From Roseovarius salincola (lineage in GTDB: Bacteria > Pseudomonadota > Alphaproteobacteria > Rhodobacterales > Rhodobacteraceae), in contig NZ_JAPTNL010000011.1 in assembly GCF_026891095.1 (NCBI RefSeq), forward strand, positions 61,819 through 125,818: a stretch of 64,000 nucleotides of DNA, given 5' to 3'. Below, one piece after another: positions 55,202 to 64,000 of the stretch. The notes under the pieces are model-generated. The model saw only the letters and a list, made by a program, of their open reading frames with translations, searched no databases and was not told where the DNA came from. Positions within the stretch are counted from its first letter, which is position 1. Each line of letters starts with the position of its first letter. The translations under genes were made by a program, and so were the position numbers.

Positions 55202-55735
55202 TTACTTCTTCTTGCCTTCCTTCTGGAAGATGTACTCGCCCTTGTAGCGAATGCCCTTGCCCTTGTAGGGCTCGGGGCGACGCCAGTCGCGGATATTGGC
55301 CGCGACCTGTCCGACGAGTTGCTTGTCATGGCCTTCGACCACCAGTGCGGTGGGCTTGGGGGCCGTGACGGTCACACCTTCCGGAACCTCGAAATCGACA
55401 TCGTGGCTGAGGCCGAGGTTCAGCTTCAGGGTGTTTCCCTGCATCTGCGCCCGGTAGCCCACGCCGTTGATTTCGAGCTCTTTCTTGAAGGGCTCTTTCG
55501 CGCCATGCGCCATGTTGGCAAGCACGGTGCGCGTCATGCCCCATTGCTGGCGCGCCCGTTTGGACTTGCCGCGGGGGGTGACGGTGATCTGGCCATCCTC
55601 GATGACGATGGTGACATCGTCGGTCGCGGTGAAGGTCTTGGTGGCCTTCGGGCCTTTGATCTCGATGGTCTGACCCGAAAGGGTGGCGGTGACGCCATCG
55701 GGCAGAGCCACTGGTTGTTTTCCGATACGAGACAT
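55202..55735 (-). CDS. rplF: 50S ribosomal protein L6
   Basis: 177 residues: [40 protein letters not shown] and the C-terminal [20 protein letters not shown]. Two repeated alpha/beta domains; near the sarcin-ricin loop. Lies 11 bp after rpsH. Confidence 0.97.
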   Translation of the reverse strand: MSRIGKQPVALPDGVTATLSGQTIEIKGPKATKTFTATDDVTIVIEDGQITVTPRGKSKRARQQWGMTRTVLANMAHGAKEPFKKELEINGVGYRAQMQGNTLKLNLGLSHDVDFEVPEGVTVTAPKPTALVVEGHDKQLVGQVAANIRDWRRPEPYKGKGIRYKGEYIFQKEGKKK

Positions 55736-55746
55736 GTCCGAGCTCC

Positions 55747-56139
55747 TTAGAATACGGTGCAGAGCACCTCGCCGCCAACATTGGCAGCGCGCGCGGATGC
55801 ATCCGACATCACACCCATCGGGGTGGAGACAATCGACACGCCCAGGCCCTGACGGACCGAAGGGATGTCCTTGACGCCCATATAGACGCGGCGACCGGGC
55901 GTGGAGACCCGTTTCATCTCGCGTATGGCGGGGGCGCCTTCGAAGTATTTGAGGCTGATTTCCAGGGCCGGATGACCGTTTGCGCCGGTCGTCTTTTCAT
56001 AGCCGCGGATGTAGCCTTCGTCAGCCAGCACATCCAGCACCCAGCAGCGCAGTTTCGACGCCGGGCAGGAAACGGTGGACTTGCCACGCATAGCCGCGTT
56101 GCGGATACGGGTGAGCATATCGCCGATAGGATCGTTCAT
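55747..56139 (-). CDS. rpsH: 30S ribosomal protein S8
   Basis: 130 residues: [35 protein letters not shown], and the conserved [20 protein letters not shown] end. In other bacteria S8 represses the spc operon by binding its mRNA; no such site was identified here. Lies 12 bp after rpsN. Confidence 0.97.
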   Translation of the reverse strand: MNDPIGDMLTRIRNAAMRGKSTVSCPASKLRCWVLDVLADEGYIRGYEKTTGANGHPALEISLKYFEGAPAIREMKRVSTPGRRVYMGVKDIPSVRQGLGVSIVSTPMGVMSDASARAANVGGEVLCTVF

Positions 56140-56151
56140 TTTGCGTCCTCC

Positions 56152-56457
56152 TTACCAGCTCGATTTCACCATGCCGGGAGCCTGGCCATTCGAGCCAAGC
56201 TCGCGCAGGGCGATCCGCGACACTTTGAGTTTGCGATAGTAAGCATGCGGACGGCCCGTCAGCTGGCAGCGGTTGTGCAACCGGGTGGCCGAGCTGTTGC
56301 GCGGCAGTTCCGCCAGCTTCAGGGAGGCGCGGAAACGCTCTTCCATCGGCTTGCTCTCGTCGTTGATGATCGCTTTCAGAGCGGCCCGCTTGGCGGCGTA
56401 TTTCTGCACCAGGCGCTGACGCTTCTTCTCGCGTTCGATCATTGCTTTCTTAGCCAT
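56152..56457 (-). CDS. rpsN: 30S ribosomal protein S14
   Basis: 101 residues, the long zinc-independent form (no C-x2-C pairs): [60 protein letters not shown]. Between rplE and rpsH. Confidence 0.97.
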   Translation of the reverse strand: MAKKAMIEREKKRQRLVQKYAAKRAALKAIINDESKPMEERFRASLKLAELPRNSSATRLHNRCQLTGRPHAYYRKLKVSRIALRELGSNGQAPGMVKSSW

Positions 56458-56475
56458 ATCTTTCTTCTCCCGCGA

Positions 56476-57039
56476 TCAGCTGTTGAAGGGCATGTTGAAA
56501 TGCTTCAACAGCGCCTTTGCTTCAGCGTCGGTCTTCGCCGTGGTGGCGATGATGATGTCCAGGCCCCAGACCTCGTCGACCTTGTCGTACTCGATCTCGG
56601 GGAACACGATGTGCTCCTTGATGCCGAGCGCATAGTTGCCGCGGCCATCGAAGGATTTGCCCGACACGCCGCGGAAGTCGCGGATGCGGGGCATGGCGAT
56701 CGTGATCAGACGATCAAGGAAATCATACATCCGGTGGCCGCGCAGGGTGACCTTGGCGCCCATCGGCATGCCTTCGCGGACGCGGAAACCGGCGATCGAG
56801 TTCTTCGCCAAGGTCACAAGCGCCTTCTGACCGGCGATCTGGGTCAGGTCTTCCTGGGCCGACTTGGCCTTCTTGGAATCGCGGACCGCCTCGGCACCGC
56901 AGCCGATATTCAGGACGATCTTGTCCAGGCGCGGGATCTGAAGGTCGTTGGTATAGCCGAACTCTTCTTTCAGAGCGGGCTTGATCGTGTCGCGGAACTG
57001 CGCGCGAAGGCGCGGGGTGTAGGTTGCTGTATCAAGCAT
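56476..57039 (-). CDS. rplE: 50S ribosomal protein L5
   Basis: 187 residues: [72 protein letters not shown]. 5S rRNA binding. Its start overlaps the rplX end by 8 bp. Confidence 0.97.
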   Translation of the reverse strand: MLDTATYTPRLRAQFRDTIKPALKEEFGYTNDLQIPRLDKIVLNIGCGAEAVRDSKKAKSAQEDLTQIAGQKALVTLAKNSIAGFRVREGMPMGAKVTLRGHRMYDFLDRLITIAMPRIRDFRGVSGKSFDGRGNYALGIKEHIVFPEIEYDKVDEVWGLDIIIATTAKTDAEAKALLKHFNMPFNS

Positions 57040-57343
57040 CGATCACGTCCCCCGTGGTCTTGGCGAAGCGCACCTTCTTGTCGACTTCGGTCCTGAAGCC
57101 GACGCGGGTGGGTTTGCCGTTCTTGTCGAGGATCGCCAGGTTGCTCAGATCGATGGGCATGGGCTGCGGAATGCGGCCGCCCTGGCTCTGCTGGCTTTGC
57201 TTGGTGTGGCGGATGGCGACGTTCACACCGTCAACCACGGCCTTGCCGGCCTTGGGGCTGACCGAAAGGATAGCGCCTTGCTTGCCCTTGTCCTTGCCGG
57301 CCAGAACGACGACGGTGTCGCCTTTTTTCAGTTTGGCAGCCAT
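57032..57343 (-). CDS. rplX: 50S ribosomal protein L24
   Basis: 103 residues: the KOW motif [20 protein letters not shown], then [20 protein letters not shown] and [20 protein letters not shown]. One of the first proteins to bind 23S rRNA. Starts 1 bp after rplN. Confidence 0.97.
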   Translation of the reverse strand: MAAKLKKGDTVVVLAGKDKGKQGAILSVSPKAGKAVVDGVNVAIRHTKQSQQSQGGRIPQPMPIDLSNLAILDKNGKPTRVGFRTEVDKKVRFAKTTGDVIDA

Positions 57344-57344
57344 C

Positions 57345-57713
57345 TTACAGCACCTCCGGGGCGAGCGAGATGATTTTCATGAACTTCTTGGCGCGCAGCT
57401 CGCGCACGACCGGCCCGAAGATACGGGTGCCGACGGGTTCATTGTTGTTGTTCAGGATGACAGCCGCGTTGCGGTCGAACCGGATGGCGGTGCCATCTTC
57501 GCGGCGGACTTCCTTGGCGGTGCGCACGACGACGGCCTTGCGGACATCGCCCTTCTTCACGCGGCCGCGCGGAATGGCCTCTTTCACGGAAACGACGATG
57601 ATATCACCCACCGACGCGTATTTCCGCTTGGAACCACCCAGGACCTTGATGCACTGAACCCGGCGTGCGCCGGAGTTGTCAGCTACATCCAGATTGGTCT
57701 GCATCTGGATCAT
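57345..57713 (-). CDS. rplN: 50S ribosomal protein L14
   Basis: 122 residues: [60 protein letters not shown]. 75 bp after rpsQ. Confidence 0.97.
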   Translation of the reverse strand: MIQMQTNLDVADNSGARRVQCIKVLGGSKRKYASVGDIIVVSVKEAIPRGRVKKGDVRKAVVVRTAKEVRREDGTAIRFDRNAAVILNNNNEPVGTRIFGPVVRELRAKKFMKIISLAPEVL

Positions 57714-57788
57714 TTGGTTTCTCCCGACCTTTGGGGGGCATCATTGCCGTTTCCCCAGGGTTTCGCTCAAACCGGAAGGTTCAGGGGC

Positions 57789-58019
57789 TTACGCCTCAAG
57801 AACCTCCCAGCGTTTCGTTTTCGACTTCGGCGCGCATTCGATGATGCGAACGGCATCGCCGACCTTGAAAGCGTTCTTTTCATCGTGAGCCCTGTACTTC
57901 TTGGACTTACGGATGGTTTTCTTCAGAACCGGGTGCGTGAAGCGGCGTTCGACGGAAACGGTGACGGTCTGTTCGTTGGCGTCGCTGGTCACGGTGCCTT
58001 GAAGGATACGTTTGGGCAT
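57789..58019 (-). CDS. rpsQ: 30S ribosomal protein S17
   Basis: 76 residues: [62 protein letters not shown]-fold protein of the 30S body. Lies 15 bp after rpmC. Confidence 0.97.
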   Translation of the reverse strand: MPKRILQGTVTSDANEQTVTVSVERRFTHPVLKKTIRKSKKYRAHDEKNAFKVGDAVRIIECAPKSKTKRWEVLEA

Positions 58020-58034
58020 AACTCAAGGCCTCCC

Positions 58035-58241
58035 TTATTCTGCGTCAGCGGCAGGCGCCGCCTTTTCGTTGAGGATGGTCAGCACGCGCGCGGCGTTGCG
58101 GCGCGCGAGTTTCATCCGTGCGGGGTTCTCCAGCTGCCCGGTGGCAGCCTGAAAGCGCAGGTTGAATTGCTCTTTCTTGAGATCGGCCAGCTGTTCGCGC
58201 AGCTGGTCGGGTGTCTTGTCTCTCAGTTCGCTGGCGTTCAT
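58035..58241 (-). CDS. rpmC: 50S ribosomal protein L29
   Basis: 68 residues from ATG 58241 (GGAAGGAACC upstream); the much longer open frame to 58583 is intergenic. Motifs: [40 protein letters not shown]. It is the first gene after a 346-bp gap with terminator and promoter, so it starts a separate unit rather than following rplP directly. Confidence 0.96.
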   Translation of the reverse strand: MNASELRDKTPDQLREQLADLKKEQFNLRFQAATGQLENPARMKLARRNAARVLTILNEKAAPAADAE

Positions 58242-58333
58242 GTCGCCGGTTCCTTCCTCAAAACACCAGTAGGCCCCTGACGGTTGGTTCAGGGTGACCC
58301 GAGACCTGGTGGATGAATTGCAAATACACGAAT

Positions 58334-58348
58334 CCCCGCCAAGCGGGG
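58334..58348 (-). promoter_or_regulatory. Hairpin at the start of the rpmC transcript
   Basis: 6-bp stem CCCCGC / GCGGGG with a 3-nt loop, about 10 nt downstream of the predicted start of the promoter at 58365-58393. Same position as the leader hairpins before rplB and rpsM. Confidence 0.5.
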
Positions 58349-58364
58349 TGTCATGGATTGCGGC

Positions 58365-58393
58365 TCTATACGGGACGCGCGCCAGCGGGGCAA
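58365..58393 (-). promoter_or_regulatory. Sigma70-like promoter upstream of rpmC
   Basis: On the minus strand TTGCCC, exactly 17 bp, TATAGA, about 120 bp upstream of the rpmC start, downstream of a terminator. The best -10 of the four mid-cluster promoters. Confidence 0.68.
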
Positions 58394-58515
58394 GGGAAAG
58401 TTTGCAACTTTCGTGATCACGCATCTCAGCGCTTGACCAGCCCCCGCACTCCCTGCTTCGATTCCGCAGGCTGCGCGCGCCCTCATTCGCGCACGCCCCT
58501 GCAAAACGCAACGCA

Positions 58516-58545
58516 AAACCCCCGCCGCTTGCGCGCCGGGGGTTT
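58516..58545 (-). terminator. Terminator between rplP and rpmC
   Basis: 9-bp stem AAACCCCCG / CGGGGGTTT with a 12-nt loop; on the minus strand it continues as TTTTGCGTTGCGTTTTGC. It lies 42 bp after the rplP stop. The remaining part of the 346-bp gap (58394-58515) holds no gene. Confidence 0.82.
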
Positions 58546-58587
58546 CGTTGTCTTGACGCGCGCAGGGACTGCGCGGCGATCAACCGG

Positions 58588-59001
58588 TTACCAGTCTTCG
58601 CGGACCACGATCCGGGTCTTGATCGGCAGCTTCATCGCGGCAAGGCGCAAGGCCTCCTTTGCGATGACTTCGCTGACGCCGTCGATCTCGAACATGATCC
58701 GGCCCGGCTTGACGCGCGCGGCCCAGAAATCGACCGAACCCTTGCCTTTACCCATCCGGACTTCGGTGGGTTTCGACGTGACCGGGGTGTCCGGGAAAAT
58801 CCGGATCCAGACCCGGCCCTGACGCTTCATGTGACGAGTCATCGCGCGGCGGGCCGCCTCGATCTGACGCGCCGTCACACGCTCGGGCTGCGCCGCTTTC
58901 AGACCATAGGTGCCGAAATTCAGATCCGAGCCGCCCTTGGCGACGCCGTGAATCCGGCCCTTGTGCTGCTTGCGGTATTTAGTGCGCTTTGGTTGTAGCA
59001 T
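58588..59001 (-). CDS. rplP: 50S ribosomal protein L16
   Basis: 137 residues: [60 protein letters not shown]. Next to the tRNA sites of the 50S subunit. Last gene before the terminator; follows rpsC by 14 bp. Confidence 0.97.
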   Translation of the reverse strand: MLQPKRTKYRKQHKGRIHGVAKGGSDLNFGTYGLKAAQPERVTARQIEAARRAMTRHMKRQGRVWIRIFPDTPVTSKPTEVRMGKGKGSVDFWAARVKPGRIMFEIDGVSEVIAKEALRLAAMKLPIKTRIVVREDW

Positions 59002-59015
59002 CTTTCATTCCCTCC

Positions 59016-59723
59016 TCAGCGACGGCCGCCGGCGCCACGCGGCGCGGGACCATCCTGGAGCTCCTGGGCCTTGCGATCGCGGGCACTTGGGTCGTGCTCC
59101 ATGATCTCACCCTTGAAGATCCACACCTTGATGCCGATGATCCCGTAGGGCGTCACGGCTTCCTTGTGGGCATAGTCGATATCGGCGCGCAGCGTGTGCA
59201 GGGGCACGCGACCCTCGCGATACCACTCCGTGCGCGCGATCTCGGCGCCGCCCAGACGGCCCGCGACGTTCACCCGGATTCCCAGCGACCCCATGCGCAT
59301 GGCGTTCTGCACCGCGCGCTTCATGGCGCGCCGGAACGAAACACGGCGTTCGAGCTGCTGAGCGATCGACTCGGCGACCAGCGCCGCGTCAAGCTCGGGT
59401 TTGCGGACCTCGACGATGTTGAGATGCAACTCGCTGTCGGTCATCTTCGAGAGCTTCTTGCGCAGCCCCTCGATATCGGCGCCTTTCTTGCCGATGATGA
59501 CACCGGGACGCGCGGTGTGGATCGTGACGCGGCACTTCTTGTGCGGACGCTCGATGATCACACGGCTGATACCGGCCTGCTTGCACTCTTTCTCGATGAA
59601 CTCGCGGATCTTGATGTCTTCCAGCAGAAGATCACCGTAATCCTTGGTGTCGGCATACCAGCGGCTGTCCCAGGTGCGGTTCACCTGAAGGCGCATGCCA
59701 ATCGGATTGACTTTGTTACCCAT
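59016..59723 (-). CDS. rpsC: 30S ribosomal protein S3
   Basis: 235 residues: [20 protein letters not shown], the KH domain [20 protein letters not shown], and [20 protein letters not shown]. Part of the mRNA entry helicase. Start shares one base with the rplV stop. Confidence 0.97.
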   Translation of the reverse strand: MGNKVNPIGMRLQVNRTWDSRWYADTKDYGDLLLEDIKIREFIEKECKQAGISRVIIERPHKKCRVTIHTARPGVIIGKKGADIEGLRKKLSKMTDSELHLNIVEVRKPELDAALVAESIAQQLERRVSFRRAMKRAVQNAMRMGSLGIRVNVAGRLGGAEIARTEWYREGRVPLHTLRADIDYAHKEAVTPYGIIGIKVWIFKGEIMEHDPSARDRKAQELQDGPAPRGAGGRR

Positions 59724-60103
59724 TAGGCTTGCTCCTCAATTTGACGCACCTTGATCGTCAGTTCCGAGAACGGCTTGCGCAGCGCGCCGAACCGGCCGCG
59801 GGCACGGGGGCGGCCCCGTTTCATGACCAGGTTCTTGCCCACATAGGCCTCGGCGACGATCAGCTCGTCCACGTCGAGGTTGTGGTTGTTCTCGGCATTG
59901 GCGATGGCGGATTGAAGGCACTTGCGCACATCATCCGCGATCCGCTTCTTGGAGAAGGTCAGATCGTTCAATGCCTTGTCCACCTTCTTGCCACGGATCA
60001 TCGCGGCCACCAGGTTGAGTTTCTGCGGGCTGGTGCGAAGCATGCGCAGCTTTGCCATTGCTTCGTTTTCTGCCACGCGGCGGGGGTTCTTTTCCTTGCC
60101 CAT
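59723..60103 (-). CDS. rplV: 50S ribosomal protein L22
   Basis: 126 residues: [40 protein letters not shown], then [20 protein letters not shown]. Its loop lines the peptide exit tunnel. Lies 3 bp after rpsS. Confidence 0.97.
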   Translation of the reverse strand: MGKEKNPRRVAENEAMAKLRMLRTSPQKLNLVAAMIRGKKVDKALNDLTFSKKRIADDVRKCLQSAIANAENNHNLDVDELIVAEAYVGKNLVMKRGRPRARGRFGALRKPFSELTIKVRQIEEQA

Positions 60104-60106
60104 GAC

Positions 60107-60385
60107 TTACTTCCGCTTCGCTTTTTTGTCGGCCGCGTGCCCGTAATAGGTGCGGGTCGGCGAATATTCACCGAACTTCTGACCGATCATGTCTTCGGAT
60201 ACGTTGACGGGAACATGCTTGTGCCCGTTATAGACGCCGAACGTCAGGCCCACGAACTGGGGCAGGATGGTCGAACGGCGCGACCAGATCTTGATGACTT
60301 CGTTACGCCCGCTTTCGCGCGATGCCTCGGCCTTTTTCAGGACGTAGGCATCAACAAACGGGCCTTTCCATACAGAACGTGCCAT
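60107..60385 (-). CDS. rpsS: 30S ribosomal protein S19
   Basis: 92 residues: [60 protein letters not shown]. 30S head protein. Lies 3 bp after rplB. Confidence 0.97.
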   Translation of the reverse strand: MARSVWKGPFVDAYVLKKAEASRESGRNEVIKIWSRRSTILPQFVGLTFGVYNGHKHVPVNVSEDMIGQKFGEYSPTRTYYGHAADKKAKRK

Positions 60386-60388
60386 GTG

Positions 60389-61231
60389 TTAGCGGCCCTT
60401 CTTGCGTGCGTGACGCGAGCGCAGGATAAGCTTCTGCGACGCCTTGTTCTTGTTGCGGGTGCGCGCGCCCTTGGTGGGCTTGCCCCAGGGGGTCACCGGG
60501 TGACGACCACCCGAGGTCCGCCCCTCGCCACCACCATGCGGGTGATCGATCGGATTCATGACGACACCGCGAACCGAGGGGCGCTTGCCCATGTGACGCG
60601 AACGGCCGGCCTTGCCGAAATTCTGGTTCGAATTGTCGGGGTTCGACACGGCACCGACGGTGGCCTTGCATTCCTGGCGCACCATCCGCAGCTCGCCCGA
60701 GCTCAGGCGGATCTGGGCATAGCCCCCGTCACGGCCCACGAACTGGGCATAGGTGCCCGCAGCACGTGCGATCTGGCCGCCCTTGCCGGGCTTGAGCTCG
60801 ATATTGTGGACGATTGTGCCGATCGGCATCCCCGAGAAGGGCATGCAGTTGCCGGGCTTGATGTCGACCTTGGCGCCGGCGATGATCTTGTCGCCGATGG
60901 CCAGACGCTGCGGCGCCAGCACATAGGCCTGCTCGCCATCGTCATATTTGACCAGCGCGATGAAGGCGGTCCGGTTCGGGTCATATTCGATCCGCTCGAC
61001 GGTGGCCGCCACATCGAATTTGTTACGTTTGAAATCGACGATCCGGTAGAGGCGCTTCGCCCCGCCCCCGCGTCGCCGCGAGGTAATCCGCCCGGTGTTG
61101 TTACGGCCGCCCGTTTTCGTCAGACCCTCGGTGAGGGCTTTGACGGGACGTCCTTTCCACAGCTCCGAACGGTCGATCAGCACCAGCCCACGCTGGCCCG
61201 GCGTCGTCGGCTTATACGACTTGAGTGCCAT
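60389..61231 (-). CDS. rplB: 50S ribosomal protein L2
   Basis: 280 residues from ATG 61231; the open extension to 61417 is leader RNA. Motifs: [40 protein letters not shown], and [20 protein letters not shown] with the peptidyl-transferase-associated His. It leads a unit rplB-rpsS-rplV-rpsC-rplP behind its own promoter. Confidence 0.97.
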   Translation of the reverse strand: MALKSYKPTTPGQRGLVLIDRSELWKGRPVKALTEGLTKTGGRNNTGRITSRRRGGGAKRLYRIVDFKRNKFDVAATVERIEYDPNRTAFIALVKYDDGEQAYVLAPQRLAIGDKIIAGAKVDIKPGNCMPFSGMPIGTIVHNIELKPGKGGQIARAAGTYAQFVGRDGGYAQIRLSSGELRMVRQECKATVGAVSNPDNSNQNFGKAGRSRHMGKRPSVRGVVMNPIDHPHGGGEGRTSGGRHPVTPWGKPTKGARTRNKNKASQKLILRSRHARKKGR

Positions 61232-61364
61232 GCTTTCTGTCTTCCGTTTGCTAACGGCGAAGGCCCTGGGGGCTCCGCCTATGTTCAAGCCCCCTTCGAA
61301 AGGTGGCCGGTTTGTAGGGCCCCGAAGGTCCCCGGTTAGGGTTGCTCTTGCGAACAACAGCGAA

Positions 61365-61384
61365 GCCCCGGACGAATCCGGGGC
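61365..61384 (-). promoter_or_regulatory. Hairpin at the start of the rplB leader
   Basis: 8-bp perfect stem GCCCCGGA / TCCGGGGC with tetraloop CGAA, about 8 nt after the predicted start of the promoter at 61399-61427. The leader continues another ~130 nt to the rplB ATG, long enough for an autoregulatory site. Confidence 0.55.
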
Positions 61385-61398
61385 CTTGCGGATGGGGA

Positions 61399-61427
61399 CT
61401 GATAAGGGAGCACACATGGCGGGTCAA
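61399..61427 (-). promoter_or_regulatory. Sigma70-like promoter upstream of rplB
   Basis: On the minus strand TTGACC, exactly 17 bp, TATCAG. It lies in the 412-bp gap between rplW and rplB, downstream of a terminator-like hairpin. A near-consensus -35. Confidence 0.65.
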
Positions 61428-61579
61428 GGGGGTGAGGCCCGAAAATAAAGGCCCCGCGCCCACCTGCCCGCTCAGCGATCCACCCGCCCCTTCATCTGGC
61501 CCCAAATACCGCGGGGGGTCCGGGGGGCTGGCCCCCCGGCCTCGGCCTGTGCCAGGGCGCGCCCTACCCCGGAACGCAC

Positions 61580-61609
61580 GAACCCCGGCCACTTTCGCAG
61601 CCGGGGTTC
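61580..61609 (-). terminator. Terminator-like hairpin between rplW and rplB
   Basis: 10-bp perfect stem GAACCCCGGC / GCCGGGGTTC with a 10-nt loop, 34 bp after the rplW stop. A second GC-only hairpin (GGGGGGC / GCCCCCC around 61522-61538) follows. The tail (GTGCGTTCC) is poor in T, so termination may be partial. The remaining part of the 412-bp gap holds no gene. Confidence 0.62.
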
Positions 61610-61643
61610 CTATCCGTCAGGCGGGGCCACGCCCCGGCCACGA

Positions 61644-61940
61644 TCACAGACCGGTGGTCACGTCGATCGTGTTGCCTTCTTCGAGCGTCACATAGGCCTT
61701 CTTCACGTCGTTGCGACGGCCCTGCACGCCGCGAAAGCGCTTCTGCTTGCCCTTGGTGATCGTGGTGTTCACAGCCTTGACCTTGACACCAAAGAGCGCC
61801 TCCACGGCCTCCTTGATCTGCGGTTTGTTGCTGTCCATCGCCACCTCGAAGACGACCGCGCCGTGTTCCGACGCCATCGTGGCTTTCTCGGTGATCACCG
61901 GCTTGCGGATCACGTCGTAATGTTCGGGTTTCGCGCTCAT
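61644..61940 (-). CDS. rplW: 50S ribosomal protein L23
   Basis: 98 residues: [40 protein letters not shown] segment ([20 protein letters not shown]), [20 protein letters not shown]. Docking site for trigger factor and SRP. Start overlaps the rplD stop by 4 bp; last gene of the first unit. Confidence 0.97.
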   Translation of the reverse strand: MSAKPEHYDVIRKPVITEKATMASEHGAVVFEVAMDSNKPQIKEAVEALFGVKVKAVNTTITKGKQKRFRGVQGRRNDVKKAYVTLEEGNTIDVTTGL

Positions 61941-62554
61941 TTCAGACGAGCCTCCAGTGCTTCGACACCCGCCTTGGTGATCACCAGCGTGTCACGCTTG
62001 AGGATGTCATAGACATTTGCGCCCATCGACGGCAATACATCGAGACCCTCGATATTAGCCGCGGCGCGGGCGAAATCGGCATTCACCTCGGCCCCGTCGA
62101 TGATCAGCGCGCGCTTCCAGCCCAGGTCGCGCACCAGCTTGGCGAGCGTCTTGGTCTTGCCATCCGCGGCGGCCGTGTCCAGCACCACCAGTTCGCCGGC
62201 CTTCGCCTTGGCGCTCAGCGCGTGCTTGAGACCCAGCTGGCGCACCTTCTTGGGCAGATCATGCGCATGGCTGCGCGGCGTCGGGCCCTTGTAGATACCA
62301 CCCTTGCGGAAGATCGGCGCGTTGCGGTCACCGTGGCGTGCGCCGCCGGTACCCTTCTGGCGATAGATCTTCTTCGTGGAATACGAAGTCTCGGACCGGG
62401 TCTTGACCTTGTGGGTGCCGGCCTGCGCCTTGTTGCGCTGCCAGCGGACCACGCGGTGCAGGATGTCGGCGCGCGGTTCCAGGCCGAAGATCTCTTCGCC
62501 CAGATCGACCGAGCCGGCCTTCTTGCCGTCCAGTTTGATCACGTCGAGTTTCAT
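61937..62554 (-). CDS. rplD: 50S ribosomal protein L4
   Basis: 205 residues from ATG 62554; the open extension to 62701 is the shadow of the low-complexity end of rplC. Motifs: [40 protein letters not shown]. In E. coli L4 autoregulates the S10 operon; not assessed here. Confidence 0.97.
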   Translation of the reverse strand: MKLDVIKLDGKKAGSVDLGEEIFGLEPRADILHRVVRWQRNKAQAGTHKVKTRSETSYSTKKIYRQKGTGGARHGDRNAPIFRKGGIYKGPTPRSHAHDLPKKVRQLGLKHALSAKAKAGELVVLDTAAADGKTKTLAKLVRDLGWKRALIIDGAEVNADFARAAANIEGLDVLPSMGANVYDILKRDTLVITKAGVEALEARLK

Positions 62555-62555
62555 G

Positions 62556-63383
62556 TCACTCGCCTTCCTTCTTATCGGCTTCGGCCTCGGCCTCGGCAGC
62601 GGCTTCTTCCGCGGCCTGCTCGGCTGCGGCGGCTGCTGCTGCGGCTTCTTCCTCGGCGGCGGCCTGTGCGGCGGCTTCCTCGGCGGCCTTGGCGGCTTCA
62701 TCGGCGGCCGACTTCAGCGCGGCGGGCAGGATCGCGTTCTCGGGGAAGGGCTTCTTCACCGCGTCCTTGATCGTGACCCAGCCACCCTTGGAGCCGGGAA
62801 CCGCACCCTTGACCATGATCAGGCCCCGGTCGGCATCCGTGCGGACAACCTGCAGGTTCTGCGTGGTCACGCGGGCGGCGCCCATGTGGCCGGCCATCTT
62901 CTTGCCCTTGAACACCTTGCCGGGGTCCTGGCACTGACCGGTCGAGCCGTGCGAGCGGTGGCTGATCGACACGCCGTGGGTCATTTCCAGACCCCGGAAA
63001 TTGTGCCGCTTCATCGCACCGGCAAAGCCTTTACCGATCGAGGTGCCGCAGACATCGACGAACTGACCTTCGAAGTAATGGTCAGCCGTGATCTCTTCGC
63101 CCACGGCGATCATGTTCTCGGGCGCAACGCGGAATTCCGCGACCTTGCGCTTGGGCTCGACCTTGGCCGAGGCGAAATGACCGCGCATGGCCTGCGAGAC
63201 CCGCTTGGCCTTGATGGACCCCGAACCCAGCTGAACCGCGCTGTAGCCGTGGTTCTCGGGCGTGCGTTGGGCGACGACCTGCAGCTTGTCCAGTTGAAGA
63301 ACGGTCACAGGAACCTGACGACCGTCATCCATGAACAGCCGGGTCATGCCGACTTTCTTGGCGATAACACCAGAGCGCAACAT
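62556..63383 (-). CDS. rplC: 50S ribosomal protein L3 with long Ala/Glu-rich C-terminal tail
   Basis: 275 residues from ATG 63383 (GAGGGGGG upstream; a TTG one codon earlier is unlikely). The L3 core is complete: [20 protein letters not shown], and [20 protein letters not shown] with the methylated-Gln region. About 50 residues beyond the normal end (after [13 protein letters not shown]) are almost only Ala and Glu, with a few Lys/Asp, predicted as one long helix. Such tails occur on L3 in Rhodobacteraceae; purpose unknown. Confidence 0.96.
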   Translation of the reverse strand: MLRSGVIAKKVGMTRLFMDDGRQVPVTVLQLDKLQVVAQRTPENHGYSAVQLGSGSIKAKRVSQAMRGHFASAKVEPKRKVAEFRVAPENMIAVGEEITADHYFEGQFVDVCGTSIGKGFAGAMKRHNFRGLEMTHGVSISHRSHGSTGQCQDPGKVFKGKKMAGHMGAARVTTQNLQVVRTDADRGLIMVKGAVPGSKGGWVTIKDAVKKPFPENAILPAALKSAADEAAKAAEEAAAQAAAEEEAAAAAAAAEQAAEEAAAEAEAEADKKEGE

Positions 63384-63396
63384 CAACTTGCCCCCC

Positions 63397-63705
63397 TCAA
63401 ACCGAAATCTGCACGTCCACGCCGGCGGCGAGGTCGAGCTTCATGAGCGCGTCCACCGTCTGCGGCGTCGGATCGACAATGTCGAGAAGACGCTTATGCG
63501 TCCGGATCTCGAACTGATCGCGGGATTTCTTGTTCACGTGGGGTCCACGAAGGACCGTGAATTTCTCGATCTTGTTCGGCAGCGGAATCGGTCCGCGGAC
63601 CTCGGCACCCGTCCGTTTGGCGGTGTTCACGATTTCCTGCGTGCTGGCATCCAGGACGCGGTAATCGAATGCCTTCAGCCGAATGCGAATGTTTTGACTT
63701 TGCAT
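63397..63705 (-). CDS. rpsJ: 30S ribosomal protein S10
   Basis: 102 residues: [60 protein letters not shown]. Also the NusE subunit of antitermination complexes. 168 bp after the tuf stop. Confidence 0.98.
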   Translation of the reverse strand: MQSQNIRIRLKAFDYRVLDASTQEIVNTAKRTGAEVRGPIPLPNKIEKFTVLRGPHVNKKSRDQFEIRTHKRLLDIVDPTPQTVDALMKLDLAAGVDVQISV

Positions 63706-63778
63706 CAGTCTGGCCTTTCACGGCGTTTGAGTTGATAGGAGGAAGGCCGGAGCATCCAGCCCCCCTCGTCGAACCTTT

Positions 63779-63794
63779 CCCCGGTTGACCGGGG
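63779..63794. terminator. Second hairpin between tuf and rpsJ
   Basis: 6-bp stem CCCCGG / CCGGGG with loop TTGA, extendable by T-A and T-G pairs. Probably part of a tuf transcript end or a pause site ahead of rpsJ. No clear promoter for rpsJ was found in this gap. Confidence 0.45.
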
Positions 63795-63834
63795 GAAATT
63801 CCGGGGCTGTCCCGGAACCTCGCTGTCTTGTCGA

Positions 63835-63859
63835 CGGTCGCGGGTCAGACCCGCGACCG
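63835..63859 (-). terminator. Terminator-like hairpin after tuf
   Basis: 10-bp perfect stem CGGTCGCGGG / CCCGCGACCG, 5-nt loop, 14 bp after the tuf stop. No T-run follows on the minus strand (TCGACAAGAC), so partial termination that makes tuf transcripts more abundant is likely. Confidence 0.65.
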
Positions 63860-63873
63860 CCAGTTATCTGCGA

Positions 63874-64000
63874 TCACTCGATGATCTTGGAGACGACGCC
63901 TGCGCCGACGGTGCGGCCGCCTTCGCGGATGGCGAAGCGCAGGCCGTCTTCCATGGCGATCGGGGCGATCAGCTCGACCTCGAAGGACACGTTGTCGCCC
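63874..64000 (-). CDS. tuf: Elongation factor Tu, C-terminal end (truncated by window edge)
   Basis: Only the last ~42 residues are in the window: [40 protein letters not shown] and a final Glu before TGA (63874-63876). This is the invariant end of domain 3 of EF-Tu, which binds aminoacyl-tRNA. It lies upstream of rpsJ as in the usual str/S10 arrangement. Confidence 0.97.
   Translation of the reverse strand, partial: GDNVSFEVELIAPIAMEDGLRFAIREGGRTVGAGVVSKIIE

Noticed and set aside
58242..58583. N-terminal extension of rpmC through the intergenic gap
   Set aside because: The extra 114 codons cover the terminator and promoter and have no similarity to L29.
54083..61339. Long plus-strand open frames antisense to the ribosomal protein genes (54083-55750, 59729-61339)
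   Set aside because: Codon-bias shadows of compact, highly expressed minus-strand genes.

Overview
The window is about 64 kb of GC-rich chromosomal DNA from an alphaproteobacterium, most likely a marine Rhodobacteraceae (Roseobacter group). The evidence is a gcrA-type cell-cycle regulator, an imuA-imuB-dnaE2 cassette with an alphaproteobacterial LexA box (GAAC-N7-GAAC), TRAP and oligopeptide ABC transporters, Rhodobacteraceae-type small proteins (DUF1467, DUF6455, a short cysteine-rich lipoprotein) and a ribosomal protein L3 with a long Ala/Glu tail. Both window edges cut genes: an aldehyde dehydrogenase on the left and EF-Tu on the right. I saw no tRNA, rRNA, CRISPR array, insertion sequence or prophage.

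Layout. 1-1.7 kb: aldehyde dehydrogenase and Fe-type alcohol dehydrogenase. 1.7-7.0 kb (minus): SOS mutagenesis cassette dnaE2, imuB, imuA. 7.1-16.3 kb: a substrate-uptake module. It has a GMC-type FAD dehydrogenase and a YeiH-type exporter on the minus strand, divergent from a three-part TRAP transporter, an IclR regulator, a TauE/SafE exporter and an uncharacterised permease. 16.4-39.4 kb: mostly housekeeping genes (ClpP-fold protease, ABC-2 permease, gcrA, asmA, rimO, PAQR/hemolysin III, cutA, three tandem DUF6455 genes, IMPACT-like protein, M48 lipoprotein, nitroreductase, EI24, methylmalonyl-CoA epimerase, response regulator, GNAT, aspS, cfa, pabC, pabB, carB). 39.5-45.3 kb (minus): an oligopeptide/dipeptide ABC transporter operon. 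45.5-48.3 kb (minus): rarA and a Deg-type protease. 48.4-64 kb (minus): the whole tuf-S10-spc-alpha ribosomal protein cluster, including secY, adk and rpoA.

Three features stand out. First, the ribosomal cluster is not one continuous operon. At four junctions (rplW/rplB, rplP/rpmC, rpmD/rplO, adk/rpsM) there is a 200-410 bp gap holding a sigma70-like promoter with exact 17-bp spacing. At three of them a terminator-like hairpin precedes the promoter, and at three the new transcript begins with a GC-rich hairpin. Second, two convergent intergenic regions 12 kb apart share a composite repeat: 11-bp iterons (GTCGGTATCNC), then GTTAA, then a TACAAA...TTTCGTAC pair. A related TTTGTAC element lies between rpoA and rplQ. 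Third, three paralogous DUF6455 genes sit head to tail and share C-x2-C-x5-C-x(16-17)-C-R-N.

The GMC dehydrogenase, TRAP, IclR, TauE and YeiH cluster looks like a catabolic module for a small hydroxylated acid. The two exporter families linked with sulfite/sulfate make a hydroxysulfonate such as isethionate a testable guess, not a conclusion.
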